A stretch of 64,000 nucleotides of DNA from Actinocatenispora comari (GTDB lineage: Bacteria > Actinomycetota > Actinomycetes > Mycobacteriales > Micromonosporaceae). The notes beneath the pieces were generated by a model. That model was not told the origin of the DNA and did not search any database. It worked only from the letters and a program-made list of their open reading frames with translations. Shown piece after piece: positions 30,385-38,974 of this stretch. The translations under genes and the position numbers were made by a program. Positions within the stretch are counted from its first letter, which is position 1. The number at the start of each line of letters is the position of its first letter. The DNA lies in assembly GCF_017312725.1 (NCBI RefSeq), contig NZ_BOPO01000007.1, positions 63,025 to 127,024 of the forward strand, given 5' to 3'.

Positions 30385-30615
30385 GGGGCCGCTCGCCGGG
30401 GCGTGGCCGGCTCGCGGGCTCGACCGGCAGCGCGCCGAACGTGGCCCGGCGCAGCCGTGCTGGGGCCGCTCGCCGGGACGTGGCCGGCTCGCGGGCTCGA
30501 CCGGCAGCGCGCCGAACGTGGCCCGGCGCAGCCGTGCAGGGGCCGCTCGCCGGGACGTGGCCGGCTCACGGGCTCGACCAGCAGCGCGGCGAACGTGGCC
30601 CGGCGCAGCCGTGCG
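30385..30615. repeat. 77-bp tandem repeat, three copies
   Basis: Units begin at 30385, 30462 and 30539 (GGGGCCGCTCGCCGGG...), the first two almost identical and the third slightly diverged. 77 is not divisible by three, so the same peptide appears in a different frame in each copy; this is non-coding. It occupies most of the 338-bp gap between the hydrolase and the DUF2127 gene. Confidence 0.85.
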
Positions 30616-30642
30616 TTCGCCTGCGGCGCATATTGTGCCGGC

Positions 30643-31392
30643 ATGGACTGGAACCTGCGTTCCTGCGCCCGGCACGGGCACGTCACGTACGCGCCGGACG
30701 AGGCGGAGCTGCGCGACCGGCTGCACGCCACGACGCCGCAGGGCGAGGCGTGGCGGTGCCTGCGCTGCGGCACGTACGCGATCGGGGCGGCCGCCGGCGC
30801 CGGACCGGCCGACCACGCCCCGCTGATCCCGCGCGGCGGCGCGATCCGGGACCGGCTGATCATCCGGATCCTCGCGGTGGAACGGTTCGTCCGCGGGCTG
30901 CTGATCGCCGCGGCAGCCGTGGCGGTCTGGTGGTTCCGCGACTCGCAGGCCAACCTGAGCCGGGTGTTCGAGTCGGACCTGCCGCTGGTGCGCCCGCTCG
31001 CCGACAAGTTCGGGTACGACCTGACCGACTCGCCGATCGTCGACGAGATCCGGAAAAGCTTCACGCTCAGCCACACCGTGCTGATCGTCATCGCCGCCGC
31101 CCTGCTGGCGTACGCGCTGATCGAGCTCGTCGAGGGCATCGGGCTGTGGCTGGTGAAGCGGTGGGCCGAGTACTTCACCGTGGTGGCCACGGCGGCGTTC
31201 CTGCCGCTGGAGATCTACGAGCTGACCGAGAAGGTCACCTGGCTGCGGATCGGCGCGCTGCTGTTCAACATCGCCGCGGTGATCTACCTGCTGATCACCA
31301 AGCGACTGTTCGGCCTGCGCGGCGGCGCCAAGGCCGCGCACGCCGCCCTCCTCGGCGACTCCCTCCTGGAGGTGGAACGCGCCGCAGTCTGA
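30643..31392 (+). CDS. DUF2127 family membrane protein
   Basis: 249 aa. An N-terminal segment with two Cys pairs (RSCARHGH...CLRCGTYA) looks like a small zinc-ribbon. Four hydrophobic helices follow: LLIAAAAVAVWWF, VLIVIAAALLAYALIELVEGIGLWL, YFTVVATAAFLPLEIYEL and IGALLFNIAAVIYLLITKRLF. The ELVEG and PLEIYE stretches are typical of DUF2127. ATG 30643 has TATTGT 6 nt upstream, suggesting a leaderless transcript. Function unknown. Confidence 0.8.
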   Translation: MDWNLRSCARHGHVTYAPDEAELRDRLHATTPQGEAWRCLRCGTYAIGAAAGAGPADHAPLIPRGGAIRDRLIIRILAVERFVRGLLIAAAAVAVWWFRDSQANLSRVFESDLPLVRPLADKFGYDLTDSPIVDEIRKSFTLSHTVLIVIAAALLAYALIELVEGIGLWLVKRWAEYFTVVATAAFLPLEIYELTEKVTWLRIGALLFNIAAVIYLLITKRLFGLRGGAKAAHAALLGDSLLEVERAAV

Positions 31393-31414
31393 CCCCCGCC
31401 GATCTCCTCCCTGC

Positions 31415-31564
31415 GGCACCATCCCGCGTCGCCCGTGAACTCGCGGCGCCAAGCTGCGTCGGTCGTGGTCTTGGTGCGCCAAGCTGGGTCGATCGGGGTC
31501 TTGAGGCGCCGAGCTGCGCCGATCGTGGACTTGGGGCGCCAAGCTGTGTCGAGCTGCGTCGAGT
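31415..31564. repeat. 30-bp tandem repeat, four clear copies plus a decayed one
   Basis: Units at 31445, 31475, 31505 and 31535 (GGCGCCAAGCTG...), with a degenerate copy at about 31415. On the minus strand the array reads as a ten-residue repeat (TQLGAPRPRS-like), but no start or gene signals support translation. It fills the gap between the DUF2127 gene and the convergent VOC gene. Confidence 0.75.
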
Positions 31565-31662
31565 TGCGACTTGCGGTCGGCGGTTCCTTGCCGACACGCC
31601 GAGACGACTCCATGATCGACGGGGCGGGCGCTGCGCCTCGATCGACGGTGCACCCGGCGCCG

Positions 31663-32055
31663 TTACGGCTGGTGCGTCGGCGGCAGCGGCTGCGCGATGA
31701 GGAAGCGGTAGCCCTCGATCTCGGCGTCGAACGCGGTCTCGCCCCAGGCCCGCTCGCTCAGCGGCGCGGTGACCACCCCGGCGTCCGCATGCCGGGCGTG
31801 GACCGGCTCGATCGGCTCGCTGACCGGCAGCCGCAGGTACACGGTGACGCCGGCGCCCCGGTGCGACCGGGACGCGGCCGGCAGGAACTGCTCGTCCGCG
31901 GTGCCGAGCAGCACCTCGGCATCGCCGAGCCCGACGCACGCGAGCCGGTCGTCCGAGTCGGGTGGTGTGGCGAACAACAGCCGCCAGCCGAGCCGCGTCG
32001 TGAACAGCTCGGCCGACCGGTACGGGTCGTCGCAGGCGAGAAAGACCGACAGCAT
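31663..32055 (-). CDS. VOC (glyoxalase/dioxygenase) superfamily protein
   Basis: 130 aa, the size of a two-module VOC monomer. LACDDPYRSAELFTTRLGWRLLF is the usual first beta-alpha-beta, the middle carries VTVYLRLPVSEPIEPVHARHADAGV, and the last strand is ...AEIEGYRFLIAQPL. Several metal-binding positions of glyoxalase I are not obvious, so it may be a binding protein. The ATG at 32055 has TAGGGT 6 nt upstream (leaderless). Confidence 0.75.
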   Translation of the reverse strand: MLSVFLACDDPYRSAELFTTRLGWRLLFATPPDSDDRLACVGLGDAEVLLGTADEQFLPAASRSHRGAGVTVYLRLPVSEPIEPVHARHADAGVVTAPLSERAWGETAFDAEIEGYRFLIAQPLPPTHQP

Positions 32056-32132
32056 GCCGCGACCCTAGACCGGGGCACCGACGATCCGGCCTCCCGCCGA
32101 ACGCGACTGGGCGGCCACTCGGGTACGGGCGA

Positions 32133-33062
32133 TCAGAGTTCGGCGGTCTCGGCGGCCTGGACGGTGACGGGCGTCAGGCGGCTGCGCCGGGCCTGGTGCA
32201 CCAGGTCGGCGGTGAAGACCGCCAGCGCGATCCACACCAGGACGAAGCCGATCAGCTCCGGCGCCGGCATCGGCTCGCCGTACAGGATCAGGCCGCAGCA
32301 CAGCTGCATCGTCGGCGTCAGGTACTGCAGGACTCCGATCGCCGTCAGCGGCAGCCGGTTCGCCGCGGACGCGAACGACAGCAGCGGCACCATCGTGACC
32401 AGCCCGCCGCCCACCAGCAGCAGCGTGTGCCCGACCGAGATCGTGCCGAACGTGCCGGTACCGGTCGCGGACAGGTAGACCAGGTAACCGGCGGCGGGCA
32501 GCGCCAGTAGCGCCGACTCGGCGAACAGGCCGCGCGCCGCCGGCAGCCGCAACGTCTTCTTCGTCAACCCGTACAGCCCGAACGACGCGGCCAGGGTCAG
32601 CGCGATCCACGGCGGCCGGCCGTAGTCGACGGTGATCACCACGACCGCGGCCAGCCCGAACACGATCGCCACCCACTGCAGCCGCCGCAACCGCTCCCGC
32701 AGGATCGCGACGCCGAGCAGGATCGACACCAGCGGATTGATGAAGTACCCGAGCGCGGTCTCGACCACGTGCCCCGAGTTGACGCCGTAGATGTACGTGC
32801 CCCAGTTGACCGCGATCAGCCCCGCCGCCGCGACCAGCTTCGCCACGGTACGCGGACGGCGCAGCACCCCGGCGATCCACCGCCACTGCCGCAGGATCAC
32901 CAGCAGCAGCGCGCAGCAGACCGCCGACCACAGGATCCGGTTCGCCAGGATCTCGACCGCGCCGGCCGGTCGCAGCAGCTTCCAGTAGATCGGGAACAGC
33001 CCCCACAACCCGTACGCGACCAGCCCGTACAGGTATCCGCGCCGCGTCTCGTCCACGCGCAC
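32133..33062 (-). CDS. rarD: RarD-type EamA/DMT permease
   Basis: 309 aa with ten predicted transmembrane helices in two EamA repeats. The start RRGYLYGLVAYGLWGLFPIYWKLL and the NWGTYIYGVNSGHVVETALGYFINPL stretch are characteristic of RarD (the protein linked to chloramphenicol sensitivity in E. coli; substrate unclear). The GTG at 33062 gives this length; a leaderless start at GTG 33056, 6 nt after TACGGT, is a good alternative. Confidence 0.85.
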   Translation of the reverse strand: MRVDETRRGYLYGLVAYGLWGLFPIYWKLLRPAGAVEILANRILWSAVCCALLLVILRQWRWIAGVLRRPRTVAKLVAAAGLIAVNWGTYIYGVNSGHVVETALGYFINPLVSILLGVAILRERLRRLQWVAIVFGLAAVVVITVDYGRPPWIALTLAASFGLYGLTKKTLRLPAARGLFAESALLALPAAGYLVYLSATGTGTFGTISVGHTLLLVGGGLVTMVPLLSFASAANRLPLTAIGVLQYLTPTMQLCCGLILYGEPMPAPELIGFVLVWIALAVFTADLVHQARRSRLTPVTVQAAETAEL

Positions 33063-33182
33063 ACCGTAAGCACCACAACGCTTCCCGGCCCTGACCGTGT
33101 GCCCGACCTCACCCGCCCCGTACCACCCCTCGGGACGAGCCTCAGCGGTCCTGACAGGAAGGCGCCGGATGGCCGTCGAGGC

Positions 33183-34664
33183 TCACGGCTCACGCCACCG
33201 AATCTCGTACTGCCCCGGCGGCCCCTCCAGCCCACTCGGCTGACCCGGCTGGGCCGGCTGCGTGGAGCCTGTCGCCGGCGGCGCGCCGGTCAGCGGCGTG
33301 GCCTGCACCGGACGAGCAGGTACGCCCGGTGGACCGTTCGACGGCTGTCCGGGAGACGCCGCTGCGCTGCCGTCCAGGCTTGCGCTCGGCGTCTGGCCTG
33401 GTCCGCGCGTGGGCTGACTGCCGGGCTGCCAGCCATCCTGCGCGACGGCCTTGCGGCGGCGGGCGCGGACGGCGAGCACGATGATCAGGACGATGATGAT
33501 CGCCAGTACGGCGGCACCGACCGCGATCCAGACACCGACGTTGCCGCTGCTGCTTGTCTCGGCGGGTGCCGCGGCCGCCTTCGACGAACTGCTGCCGGCG
33601 GCCGGCGCGTCGAGCTGCCCCAGCGGATTGCTCTTCACCGGGTCGACGTGCGCGGTGAGCGCCTTGACCGGATCGACGATCCCGTACCCGTACTGCGGGT
33701 TCCGCCCCGGCGCTCCCTTGTGATCGGCGGTCTTGATCAGCCGGTTGATCACGTTCGCCGCATCCAACGTCGGATACTTCGCCCGCACCAACGCCGCCGC
33801 CCCCGATACCAGCGCCGTCGCACTACTTGTACCGCCAGCCGTCTTGTACCCGGTTGTATCGCGCGGTCCCTTCTCCGGGTCCTCGACGGTTTTCGTGTCG
33901 GTGGTGAGTAGGTTCTCAGCCGGTGCAGTCAACGCTATTTCGGTACCCGGAACCGAACCCTTCCAATGTGCGCCTGACTGAGTCGATCCACCGACTGCGA
34001 CCACGCCGGGTAAACGTGCAGGGCTTGGTGTCTTTTCATCCTGACCCGTGTTGCCTGCCGCTGCGACGACCACGACATCGTGGTGTTCGGCATACGAGAT
34101 CGCGGCATGCAGTTTCGCGACGGTGCCACGGTCGGCGCGAGATTCATCGGCGCCGAGTGACAGATTGATGACTTTGGCGCCGTGATCGACCGCATAACGG
34201 ATAGCAGGGGTGATGTCTTTGAATAGAGTGTTGTCGGTTACGTTTTCCCCGCTCACGCACAGTGGCATCAGCTTAGCGCCAGGTGCGACGCCGAGGATAT
34301 GGCGAGGGTCCTTCCCGTTACCCGCGATCAAACCGGCCATGGCGGTGCCATGCCCATTTGGGTCCCACGTTGGTTCGATGTCTTGAGCAGTGCCGAAGCA
34401 TTTGCCCGCGACCAGCTGATCCTTCAATGCGGGACGGCTGCTGTCGATGCCAGAGTCGATGACTGCGATCGTGACGCCAGTGCCGGTGCTGATCCTCTGA
34501 GCCTGATGTGCCTGCAAGGCTTCGAGGTACCACTGCCCGTCCGGCGCCGCGTTCGCTGGCATGGCGCTGCCGAGGGCCACCAAGCAGCCAACGCTCGTGG
34601 CTGCCAACGCGGCGCGACGTCGGTACGCCTTGCCCGGGGGGGTGTGTGCGAACACGTCCGCCAC
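33183..34664 (-). CDS. mycP: Type VII secretion-associated serine protease, mycosin
   Basis: 493 aa subtilisin-like protease. A signal peptide ends near PANAAPDG. Catalytic residues are Asp in VIDSGID, His in NGHGTAMAGLI and Ser in GGTSSATALVSG, with the oxyanion Asn in AAAGNTG. A Ser/Ala linker leads to one C-terminal transmembrane helix (VGVWIAVGAAVLAIIIVLIIVLAV) and an unusually long Pro/Gly-rich cytoplasmic tail. GTG 34664 starts one base after the stop of the WXG/PPE-like gene, so it is coupled to it. Mycosins are membrane components of ESX/T7SS machines; no eccB-E genes are nearby. Confidence 0.92.
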   Translation of the reverse strand: MADVFAHTPPGKAYRRRAALAATSVGCLVALGSAMPANAAPDGQWYLEALQAHQAQRISTGTGVTIAVIDSGIDSSRPALKDQLVAGKCFGTAQDIEPTWDPNGHGTAMAGLIAGNGKDPRHILGVAPGAKLMPLCVSGENVTDNTLFKDITPAIRYAVDHGAKVINLSLGADESRADRGTVAKLHAAISYAEHHDVVVVAAAGNTGQDEKTPSPARLPGVVAVGGSTQSGAHWKGSVPGTEIALTAPAENLLTTDTKTVEDPEKGPRDTTGYKTAGGTSSATALVSGAAALVRAKYPTLDAANVINRLIKTADHKGAPGRNPQYGYGIVDPVKALTAHVDPVKSNPLGQLDAPAAGSSSSKAAAAPAETSSSGNVGVWIAVGAAVLAIIIVLIIVLAVRARRRKAVAQDGWQPGSQPTRGPGQTPSASLDGSAAASPGQPSNGPPGVPARPVQATPLTGAPPATGSTQPAQPGQPSGLEGPPGQYEIRWREP

Positions 34665-34665
34665 C

Positions 34666-36030
34666 CTATTCGATGAGGCCGGGGGTGGCCGGTTTCGCCC
34701 GGAAGATATCCTCATCGTCCTCGGTCAGCCACGTCTGGCGCTCATCACGCTGGCGGCTGGTTCCGTTGCCGCCGTGCGGCATCATCCCGACGCCGTTGCT
34801 TCCGCTCGCTCCGGTGGCGCCCGGCCGCGCAGCCGCCAACTTCGCTGTCGGAGTCGGAGCGGCTGGCCCTACCGGGCCGGCGGAAGGGCGGTTCCACCAG
34901 CCATCCTCTGGCACTGCGGTTGCCGGCACACTGGAGCCTCCGAACCCACCGCCGGTGCCAACCGCGCCGAAGCCCCCTGCCCCGCCAGAGCCGCCTGCGG
35001 TCGACCATGAGATGGGGAGCCGCGACCCATTGCCGCCAGATAGGCTGCTGCCGCCGACTGACCCCGCGCTGCTCGGATCCCCGTCGCCGGCCAATCGGAT
35101 TCCGTCGGTGACTGAGGATGGCGGCGATGGCATTGCTACATGCCTCGTCGCTGGCAGTGTGGCGTGGACGGCGCTCGCGCCCAAACCGGCGCCGCCCACC
35201 GCACCGAATGATCCAGCTCCATAACTCAGGTCAGAACCATCGCCACCACCCCCGGGATGTTGGCCGTCTCCGGTATGCTTTCCATCTCCGTCCGAACCGG
35301 TTGGATCGTGAAATTTCCCATACGGCTTCGGCAAGTCCTGAATCAGGACGGTGTAGTCCGTCGCTAGTTTGTCGTGGGCTTTGCTGGCGGTCTGTTGGTT
35401 CTTGTTGTACCAGTCTTCGATGGCGGCGTTGCGGACTGCTTCGTCGTGGGCAGAATAGTTCTTGTCGTCGTTGCGTTGCGTGCTGTAGCCGCTCGCCTTG
35501 GAGTATGTCCGCTCGCCGCTCGGGTTGACATGCTCCTCAAGTGCCTTGTTCAGGAAAGCGTAATCCGCATAGCCGCCGCGGTAGTTTTGGTAGTCGTCGT
35601 AGAGCATGTTTCCGTCGACGTTTGCTCCGTCGCCGCCGGTTCCGTTCTCGCCAGGAAGGCTATTGCCGGTGAAAACCGGTATCGGGATGGTGTGCGTTGC
35701 TTCCCTGATGGCGACACCGGTTGAGGTCAGCTTGTCGGCCATGACGTCATAGTTTTCCCGGAAGCCCGAAATCTCCTGCTGCAGCGTTGCCCAGTATCGA
35801 TGGCAAGCCTCCGCCGCGTCGCCCTTCCAGTTTTTGTCGAGGACCTTGTCCCAGATATCGCCGAGCTGGGTGCGGCAGTCGTCGAGCGCCTCCATGTACT
35901 TCTTCCATGGATGTGCCATGTCGTCCAGGACGTCAGCCCTGGCAGCGAGGGTGATCTGGCGGATCGGACGTTCCCATGGCAGATACTCGCCGGTTGGCCC
36001 GGCGCCGCCGTCGGTCGCGGCTGCTTCCAT
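34666..36030 (-). CDS. WXG100/PPE-like type VII secretion protein with Gly-rich tail
   Basis: 454 aa. The first 130 residues are helical with a WxG-type turn in LDKNWKGDAAEACHRYWATLQQEISGFRENYDVMADKL, typical of large WXG100/PPE-like substrates. A central hydrophilic region is followed by a long Gly/Ser/Pro-rich low-complexity tail that ends in TWLTEDDEDIF. Acidic tails of this form are common in actinomycete T7SS-associated proteins (general knowledge). It lies 11 bp behind the small Esx-like gene and directly ahead of mycP. Likely secreted or surface-associated; role unknown. Confidence 0.75.
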   Translation of the reverse strand: MEAAATDGGAGPTGEYLPWERPIRQITLAARADVLDDMAHPWKKYMEALDDCRTQLGDIWDKVLDKNWKGDAAEACHRYWATLQQEISGFRENYDVMADKLTSTGVAIREATHTIPIPVFTGNSLPGENGTGGDGANVDGNMLYDDYQNYRGGYADYAFLNKALEEHVNPSGERTYSKASGYSTQRNDDKNYSAHDEAVRNAAIEDWYNKNQQTASKAHDKLATDYTVLIQDLPKPYGKFHDPTGSDGDGKHTGDGQHPGGGGDGSDLSYGAGSFGAVGGAGLGASAVHATLPATRHVAMPSPPSSVTDGIRLAGDGDPSSAGSVGGSSLSGGNGSRLPISWSTAGGSGGAGGFGAVGTGGGFGGSSVPATAVPEDGWWNRPSAGPVGPAAPTPTAKLAAARPGATGASGSNGVGMMPHGGNGTSRQRDERQTWLTEDDEDIFRAKPATPGLIE

Positions 36031-36041
36031 GACAGGCCCTC

Positions 36042-36515
36042 CTACGCCTTCGTACTGGCAGTGCCGGTGAGGAGTTGTTGCATCATCTTCTTGGACAGGG
36101 CGGAGTTCTTGCCCTCGTTCTGCTCATAGAAGTCGGCCGCTCTGTCGAGCGCGCCGGACAGCCGCTTCAGCGCGTCGGCCAGCGACTTGCCGTCGTTGAG
36201 GGCCGACTGGTGTACGTCGTCGACGTGGTACTGCAGACGGTCTGCCTCGGTGAAGCGGCCGAACGGGTTGAGCCAGTCGGACGTCGCGCCCGAATGCTGC
36301 AACCCGTCCTGCTCCGCGATCGACTTGTCGTAGTCCTCGCCGCGGATGCGTTTACCGCGTTCGGTCGTCACCTTGTCGATGGTGGCCATCGAGTAGTTAC
36401 GCATCCCGTCCCGAAACTCGTCCATACCGCTGGTGAGATGCTTGATCGCGGTGCGGACCTGTTCCGCGGCTCGCCGCAGGTCCGCCGGGTAGACCTGTTG
36501 TGCGCCGTCGCCCAC
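36042..36515 (-). CDS. Small Esx/EspC-like protein
   Basis: 157 aa. The N-terminus YPADLRRAAEQVRTAIKHLTSGMDEF resembles the helical start of WXG100/EspC-like proteins, though a canonical WxG is absent. Near the C-terminus, DFYEQNE contains a YxxxE match to the T7SS export motif YxxxD/E. GTG 36515 has GGGAGG 6 nt upstream. With the adjacent WXG/PPE-like protein it may form a secreted heterodimer (inference). Confidence 0.6.
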   Translation of the reverse strand: MGDGAQQVYPADLRRAAEQVRTAIKHLTSGMDEFRDGMRNYSMATIDKVTTERGKRIRGEDYDKSIAEQDGLQHSGATSDWLNPFGRFTEADRLQYHVDDVHQSALNDGKSLADALKRLSGALDRAADFYEQNEGKNSALSKKMMQQLLTGTASTKA

Positions 36516-36608
36516 TGGAAACCTCCCGAAACCGTCAGGCCGAGCCGGAAGGCAACGTATCGCACTCGCACAACCACGCGCCGCGGCCCGGCTCGAACGA
36601 AGTGATCG

Positions 36609-38108
36609 CTAGGACCCTGAGGACAACAGGCTGACGAGGACGCCGAAGAGCCCCATGCCGGCGACGACGATCAGCAGGCCGAGGCCGATGTTGCGCACTT
36701 CTCGCCGCCGATTCGCACGCTGTACGTCGAGGGCCCACCAGGAAGGGAGCCGAGGCGTGTCCTTGTGGGGTGCTCGTGGCGGCCCACTGGGAGCCCGTTT
36801 GGCAGGTACCTGCTGCTCCGGAGAGCCGTCGCCCGACAGCGCAGCCGGCCATGGTGCAGGTTCGCCCCGAGCCGCGAGGGCACGGAGGGGCGGCGAGGGC
36901 ATCGTTTCGAGTCTGGCGTTCGATGGCACACCGGATGTGCCACCGAAGACGGGCGCGGCGTTCGGGGACGTGCTGGGGAACGTAGTTGGCGGGGGGAGGG
37001 TGCCGAGGCTGGGCGCGGCGACGACGGTGTTGGTAATCGGGGCGATCGGGGTGAGGGCGCCGGTGGCTACTACCAGTTCGGGGCGGTCGAGGGCGGTGGG
37101 GTTGACGTGGGTGGCGCGGAGCAGGGTCGTTGCCACCAACGGGATGCGGGAGGCGCCGCCTACCAGGAACAGCCCGGTGCCGTACGGGCCGATGCCGGCG
37201 CGGCGCATCAGCTCGGCGGTGAGCGTGGCCGCTTCGGTGAGGCGGGGCCGAGCCTTGGTTTCCAGCTCGCCGCGGGTGACGTGCACGTCGCGGTCGAGCA
37301 GCGGTACCTGCACCGGTGCGGTGGCCTGTCGGGACAGCATCTCCTTGGCCGTACGGGCGTCCTCCCACAACATGCGGGCCGCGCGGCGCTGCTGAGGGGT
37401 GCTCGGTGCCACCAGTTGCTGCCACGCGTCCTGCACGTCGTGTGGCAGCCCGTCGGCGATGCACTCGACGACCATCGCGTCGATGTCGAGGCCGCCCAGG
37501 TCGTCGCGCCCGTCGACGGCGACGACGTCGAATCCGTTGGGGCTACGGGCGACGATTGCGACGTCGAGCGTGCCGCCGCCGAAGTCGAACACCACGATGT
37601 GGCAGCTGGGGTTGATCGGGCTCTGCAGTACCTGGGTGTAGTAGATGGCGGCGGCGACCGGTTCAGCGACCAGTTCGGGCGTCGGGAGGCAAGCCTTGCC
37701 CGCGGCGTCGAGCAGCACCTGCTTGCGTACCGAGCTCCACTGCGCCGGGTGCGTCATGCGCAGCCGGTCCGGCGGCGCGCCTGCGGTGCGGACCGCCTCG
37801 GCGGACACCCGGGACAGCACCGCAGTGATGGCGTCCACGACCGGTACCTCGGTCGAGCCGAGCAGCAGCACCTGCTCGTCGACGCGGCGCTTCGGGTTCG
37901 GCTCGAACCGGGTCGGATCGAGCCGTGCCGTGTGCAATGAGTCCCGGCCGGTCAGCAGGCGGCCGGCGTCGTCCAACCACACCGCGGACGGCAGCAGCGG
38001 CGTCCCGTCGAACAGCAACGGTTCGGCCCGGCCGCTGCCGACCTGCACCACGGCGACCGTGTTGGAGGTGCCGTAGTCGACGCTCAGAATCACTTCACCG
38101 GCAGACAC
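36609..38108 (-). CDS. Hsp70-family ATPase with C-terminal membrane anchor
   Basis: 499 aa. The Hsp70/actin ATPase domain has DYGTSNTVAVV (phosphate 1), VVFDFGGGTLDVAIV (phosphate 2) and LFLVGGASRIPLV (adenosine). Instead of a substrate-binding domain it has a Pro/Ser-rich linker and one C-terminal helix (NIGLGLLIVVAGMGLFGVLVSLL), so it should be membrane-anchored with a cytoplasmic ATPase. The GTG at 38108 has TAGGAT 8 nt upstream, so the operon mRNA is probably leaderless. It heads the Esx-like/WXG/mycosin operon, which suggests a chaperone or motor role for those proteins (inference). Confidence 0.85.
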   Translation of the reverse strand: MSAGEVILSVDYGTSNTVAVVQVGSGRAEPLLFDGTPLLPSAVWLDDAGRLLTGRDSLHTARLDPTRFEPNPKRRVDEQVLLLGSTEVPVVDAITAVLSRVSAEAVRTAGAPPDRLRMTHPAQWSSVRKQVLLDAAGKACLPTPELVAEPVAAAIYYTQVLQSPINPSCHIVVFDFGGGTLDVAIVARSPNGFDVVAVDGRDDLGGLDIDAMVVECIADGLPHDVQDAWQQLVAPSTPQQRRAARMLWEDARTAKEMLSRQATAPVQVPLLDRDVHVTRGELETKARPRLTEAATLTAELMRRAGIGPYGTGLFLVGGASRIPLVATTLLRATHVNPTALDRPELVVATGALTPIAPITNTVVAAPSLGTLPPPTTFPSTSPNAAPVFGGTSGVPSNARLETMPSPPLRALAARGEPAPWPAALSGDGSPEQQVPAKRAPSGPPRAPHKDTPRLPSWWALDVQRANRRREVRNIGLGLLIVVAGMGLFGVLVSLLSSGS

Positions 38109-38116
38109 GATCCCGC

Positions 38117-38122
38117 ATCCTA
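38117..38122 (-). promoter_or_regulatory. -10 element of the T7SS-associated operon
   Basis: TAGGAT on the minus strand, 8 nt before the GTG of the Hsp70-like gene, matching TANNNT and placing transcription start at or near the start codon. Confidence 0.4.
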
Positions 38123-38217
38123 GGGCGCAACCACAACAACGCAGAGCGTCGCCATCGCCGGGCGGTCACCCGACACGGCCGCACGTCCCGGTCACGAACC
38201 GGTTTCGGCGGCGCTTC

Positions 38218-38481
38218 TCAGGCCAGGGTGTCGCACCTCATCGCGGCGGTGAAGGCGGCCCACGCCGACGGCCCGACCACGAGCACGGAGCCATCAGGGT
38301 CCTTGGAGTCCCGCACCGCGACGGCGGTCCCCGCATCCGCCACCTCGACGCAGTTGCCGCCCGTCTGAGAGCGAGCGCTCTTGCGCCATGCCACCGGAAC
38401 CGTCGAGACCTCGACGCAGTTGCCGCCGTTCTGAGATCGGCTGCTCTTCCGCCATCTGGCGTTGCTGAGGTCCGGGATCAT
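38218..38481 (-). CDS. DUF397 protein with duplicated motif
   Basis: 87 aa. DUF397 proteins normally have one W+KSS.S...NCVEVA core; this one has two, ARWRKSSRSQNGGNCVEVS and AWRKSARSQTGGNCVEVA, about 26 residues apart, then the usual VAVRDSKDP...PSAWAAF end. DUF397 genes typically accompany DUF5753/XRE regulators, and here the remnant of one lies 16 bp upstream. Function is unclear; the pairs have been proposed to be toxin-antitoxin-like. Confidence 0.85.
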   Translation of the reverse strand: MIPDLSNARWRKSSRSQNGGNCVEVSTVPVAWRKSARSQTGGNCVEVADAGTAVAVRDSKDPDGSVLVVGPSAWAAFTAAMRCDTLA

Positions 38482-38497
38482 TGTGGGCGGCTCCTAG

Positions 38498-38785
38498 TCA
38501 CTCGCGGTGCCGGGCAACCTCCTTGAGGAGAGCAACGGACTTCTGCCGGCTCAGCGCGGCGCCAAGGAGGTGTTGAAAGCTCAGGCTACAACGACGGAGA
38601 TCGTTGCTCTTCTCCAAGTAGAGGTTGCCGCCCTGTCCCTCGATGTAGACGACGGGGCTGTGCAGATCTTCTGGGAATTCGAAGATCACGAACGAACCGC
38701 GGGTCCCGGGGTAGCCGCCGTGCTCGAACGGGACGATCTGAATGAGGCGCACTGGACCGCTGGTCGATGCTCTGCCCGCTGCGCC
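38498..38785 (-). pseudogene. Truncated DUF5753-type XRE regulator (C-terminal remnant)
   Basis: The frame reads VRLIQIVPFEHGGYPGTRGSFVIFEF, then VVYIEGQGGNLYLEKSNDLRRCSLSF and ALSRQKSVALLKEVA, the C-terminal third of a DUF5753 (Scr1-type) regulator. About eleven more plausible codons precede the GTG at 38752 before an in-frame TGA. The N-terminal helix-turn-helix and most of DUF5753 (roughly 200 residues) are missing, and nothing in 38786-38974 supplies them. Translation of an 84-residue fragment from 38752 is possible. It is paired with the DUF397 gene as intact systems are. Confidence 0.7.
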
Positions 38786-38974
38786 TCACCTGGCTGTGAG
38801 CGCGCCCGTCCGGCGAGCCTGTCGGCGCCTCGGCGCTGGTGGAGCGGGGCGCGGCGATGGAGTTGGTAGCCCGTGCCGCGCCCCGCGGTGCCGCCCGGCC
38901 TTGGAGATACCGGGCGGCGCCGTGACCGAGGCTACCCGCCGGTGTACCGCGGAACCCGGTCGATGGTGGGCTGG

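Noticed and set aside
30385..31564. CRISPR array
   Set aside because: Units are contiguous with no unique spacers, and no cas genes are present.
38753..38974. Remaining N-terminal part of the DUF5753 regulator in another frame (frameshift rather than deletion)
   Set aside because: No frame in this stretch shows a helix-turn-helix or DUF5753 sequence, and it is too short to hold the missing 200 residues.
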